Below, in pieces: positions 6,057 through 6,996 of a DNA stretch of 6,996 nucleotides; position 1 is the first letter of the stretch; each line of letters begins with the position of its first letter. The translations under genes were made by a program, and so were the position numbers. The DNA is from Chloroflexi bacterium RBG_16_57_11 (GTDB taxonomy: Bacteria; Chloroflexota; Anaerolineae; Anaerolineales; UBA4823). The stretch is from contig MGNS01000040.1 of NCBI GenBank assembly GCA_001795165.1, positions 24,527 through 31,522 of the forward strand, given 5' to 3'. The notes beneath the pieces were generated by a model. The model saw only the letters and a program-made list of their open reading frames with translations, had not been told where the DNA came from and did no database searches.

Positions 6057-6996
6057 GCTCATCTTTCGACTACGCTCAGGATGCATCCTTCGACGGCGCT
6101 CCGGCCTTGCGGGTCTCGGTGGTTACCCCCTCCTACAACCAGGCGGATTACCTGGAGCAGACCATTCAGTCGGTCCTGGCTCAGGATTATCCGCACATCG
6201 AATACATCATCATCGACGGCGCTTCCACGGATCGCAGTGTGGAGATCATCCGCCGGTATGCCGACCGGCTGGCCTGGTGGGTTTCTGAGCCGGATAATGG
6301 CCAGGCGGAGGCCATCAACAAAGGCCTGCAGCAGGCCAGCGGCGAGGTGGTCGCCTGGTTGAACTCCGATGACCTCTACCTCCCCGGTACGGTTACGCGC
6401 GCCGTGCAGGCCCTGGCAGCCGAACCTGCCCTGGGCCTCGTCTTTGGCGATGCGCTGACCATCGACTCACAGGGGAAGCCACTCCATCCATTGGTGTTTG
6501 GCAATTGGAACCTGGATGAGTTGATCCGATTTCGCATCATCTGCCAGCCGGCGGTGTTCATGCGCCGCTCGGTCCTGGAGCAGGCTGGTTACCTGGATCC
6601 AGCCTACCACATGATGCTGGATCACCACTTATGGATCCGCATAGCGGAGCGATCCCAGGTCCGATATATCGGCAGGGCGGGTGGTTTCGCCCCACTGGCG
6701 GCGGCGCGCTACCATCCGCAGGCAAAAAATGCCTCCCAGCCGGAGAAATTTGCCCAGGAGACCCTGCGCGTGTTGGACTGGATGGGTACCCAGGCGGACC
6801 TCCAGAAGCGCATCGCCCGCAACCCTCGGCAAGTTTACGGTGGCGCTTATCGGCTGGTGGCTCGCTACTTGCTAGAAGGCGGTGCTTATTCCAGGGCGCT
6901 GGCTGCGTATAGCCGCGCCTTCTTGGCATGGCCTGGCTACACCTTGAAGCACTGGCGTCGTATCCTGTATGCTGCCTCCTACCTGGTCGGGCTGGG
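6053..6996 (+). CDS. Family 2 glycosyltransferase, N-terminal part (3' end outside window)
   Basis: Cytoplasmic GT-A transferase; 314 complete codons are visible and the frame is still open at the right edge. The catalytic domain is complete: VSVVTPSYNQADYLEQTIQSVL (21-42), D-G-A-S-T-D (55-60), E79-P-D-N-G-Q-A-E-A-I-N-K-G (79-91), the metal-binding LNSDD (103-107), FGDA (131-134), CQPAVFMRRSVLEQAGYLD (164-182) and MLDHHLWIRIA (188-198), which takes the place of the D-Y-D-L-W-L-R catalytic-base region. The tail from about 255 is helical and basic. The start ATG 6053 overlaps the stop of the GT39-like gene in an ATGA, suggesting translational coupling. Residues 5-19 (FDYAQDASFDGAPAL) are not part of the fold and seem to come from a DNA repeat; the TTG at 6107, right before R20, would be the trimmed start. 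Sugar specificity is not visible. Related GT2 enzymes with this S-Y-N-Q/N-S-D-D pattern are common in polysaccharide clusters. Confidence 0.9.
   Translation, partial: MSSSFDYAQDASFDGAPALRVSVVTPSYNQADYLEQTIQSVLAQDYPHIEYIIIDGASTDRSVEIIRRYADRLAWWVSEPDNGQAEAINKGLQQASGEVVAWLNSDDLYLPGTVTRAVQALAAEPALGLVFGDALTIDSQGKPLHPLVFGNWNLDELIRFRIICQPAVFMRRSVLEQAGYLDPAYHMMLDHHLWIRIAERSQVRYIGRAGGFAPLAAARYHPQAKNASQPEKFAQETLRVLDWMGTQADLQKRIARNPRQVYGGAYRLVARYLLEGGAYSRALAAYSRAFLAWPGYTLKHWRRILYAASYLVGL
6065..6104 (+). repeat. Two copies of a TTCGAC-N3-GCTC element at the start of the last GT2 gene
   Basis: TTCGACTACGCTCAGG (6065-6080) and TTCGACGGCGCTCCGG (6089-6104) match at 13 of 16 positions and are spaced exactly 24 bases, or eight codons, apart. 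They encode FDYAQDAS and FDGAPALR. The first unit looks like the TTCGACT(A/C)CGCTCAGGA sequence that I recall as dispersed in many environmental genomes, where it produces FDSAQD-type peptides in predicted proteins. The second copy may be degenerate or chance. Confidence 0.5.

Noticed and set aside
5202..6086. Long minus-strand open frame (294 codons) opposite the GT39-like gene
   Set aside because: Its translation is a Gln/Arg/Pro-rich mix without recognisable motif, and it mirrors codon structure of a convincing membrane protein on the other strand.

Overview
The window is part of a surface-polysaccharide or glycoconjugate gene cluster from a GC-rich bacterium. All genes read on the plus strand and lie close together, as in one operon. 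There are no RNA genes, CRISPR arrays or transposases, and no gap between genes exceeds about 45 bases. Taxonomy cannot be fixed from the sequence. A membrane GT39-type transferase with a D-F-H-x-T-R-Q loop, a 'SAHVYP'-type GT2 enzyme and an MNT/HEPN module inside a sugar cluster would fit an Anaerolineae-like Chloroflexota genome, but that is a tentative inference.

Layout, left to right: (1) the C-terminal part of a family 2 glycosyltransferase (1-816); (2) a 10-bp perfect inverted repeat over its stop codon (813-840); (3) a clearly AT-richer islet (about 47 % G+C over 841-1200 by hand count, against about 64 % just after it) carrying a complete MNT-type minimal nucleotidyltransferase (859-1179) and the first 13 codons of its usual HEPN partner (1160-1201), cut off exactly where the next gene starts; (4) a NeuA-like CMP-sugar synthetase (1198-1863); (5) a D-2-hydroxyacid dehydrogenase one base later (1865-2821); (6) a short-chain dehydrogenase (2867-3634); (7) a DUF115/MptE-like protein with features shared with GT42 sialyltransferases (3650-4462); (8) a polytopic GT39/ArnT-like transferase (4479-6056); (9) a second family 2 glycosyltransferase starting in an ATGA overlap and running off the right edge (6053-6996).

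How the genes may work together: the cytidylyltransferase would activate an acidic 2-keto sugar (sialic, legionaminic or Kdo-like), the two dehydrogenases may make or modify its precursor, the DUF115/GT42-like protein is a candidate transferase for the CMP-sugar, the two GT2 enzymes add other residues, and the GT39 protein would transfer a lipid-linked sugar outside the membrane. No nonulosonate synthase (NeuB type) lies in the window, so the sugar is undefined.

The points most worth a second look are the decapitated MNT/HEPN toxin-antitoxin pair whose 13-codon HEPN stub seems to have become the translational lead-in of the CMP-sugar synthetase, the GT42-like reading of the DUF115 protein, the cytidylyltransferase/hydroxyacid dehydrogenase/SDR trio, and a repeat-derived N-terminal extension on the last glycosyltransferase.
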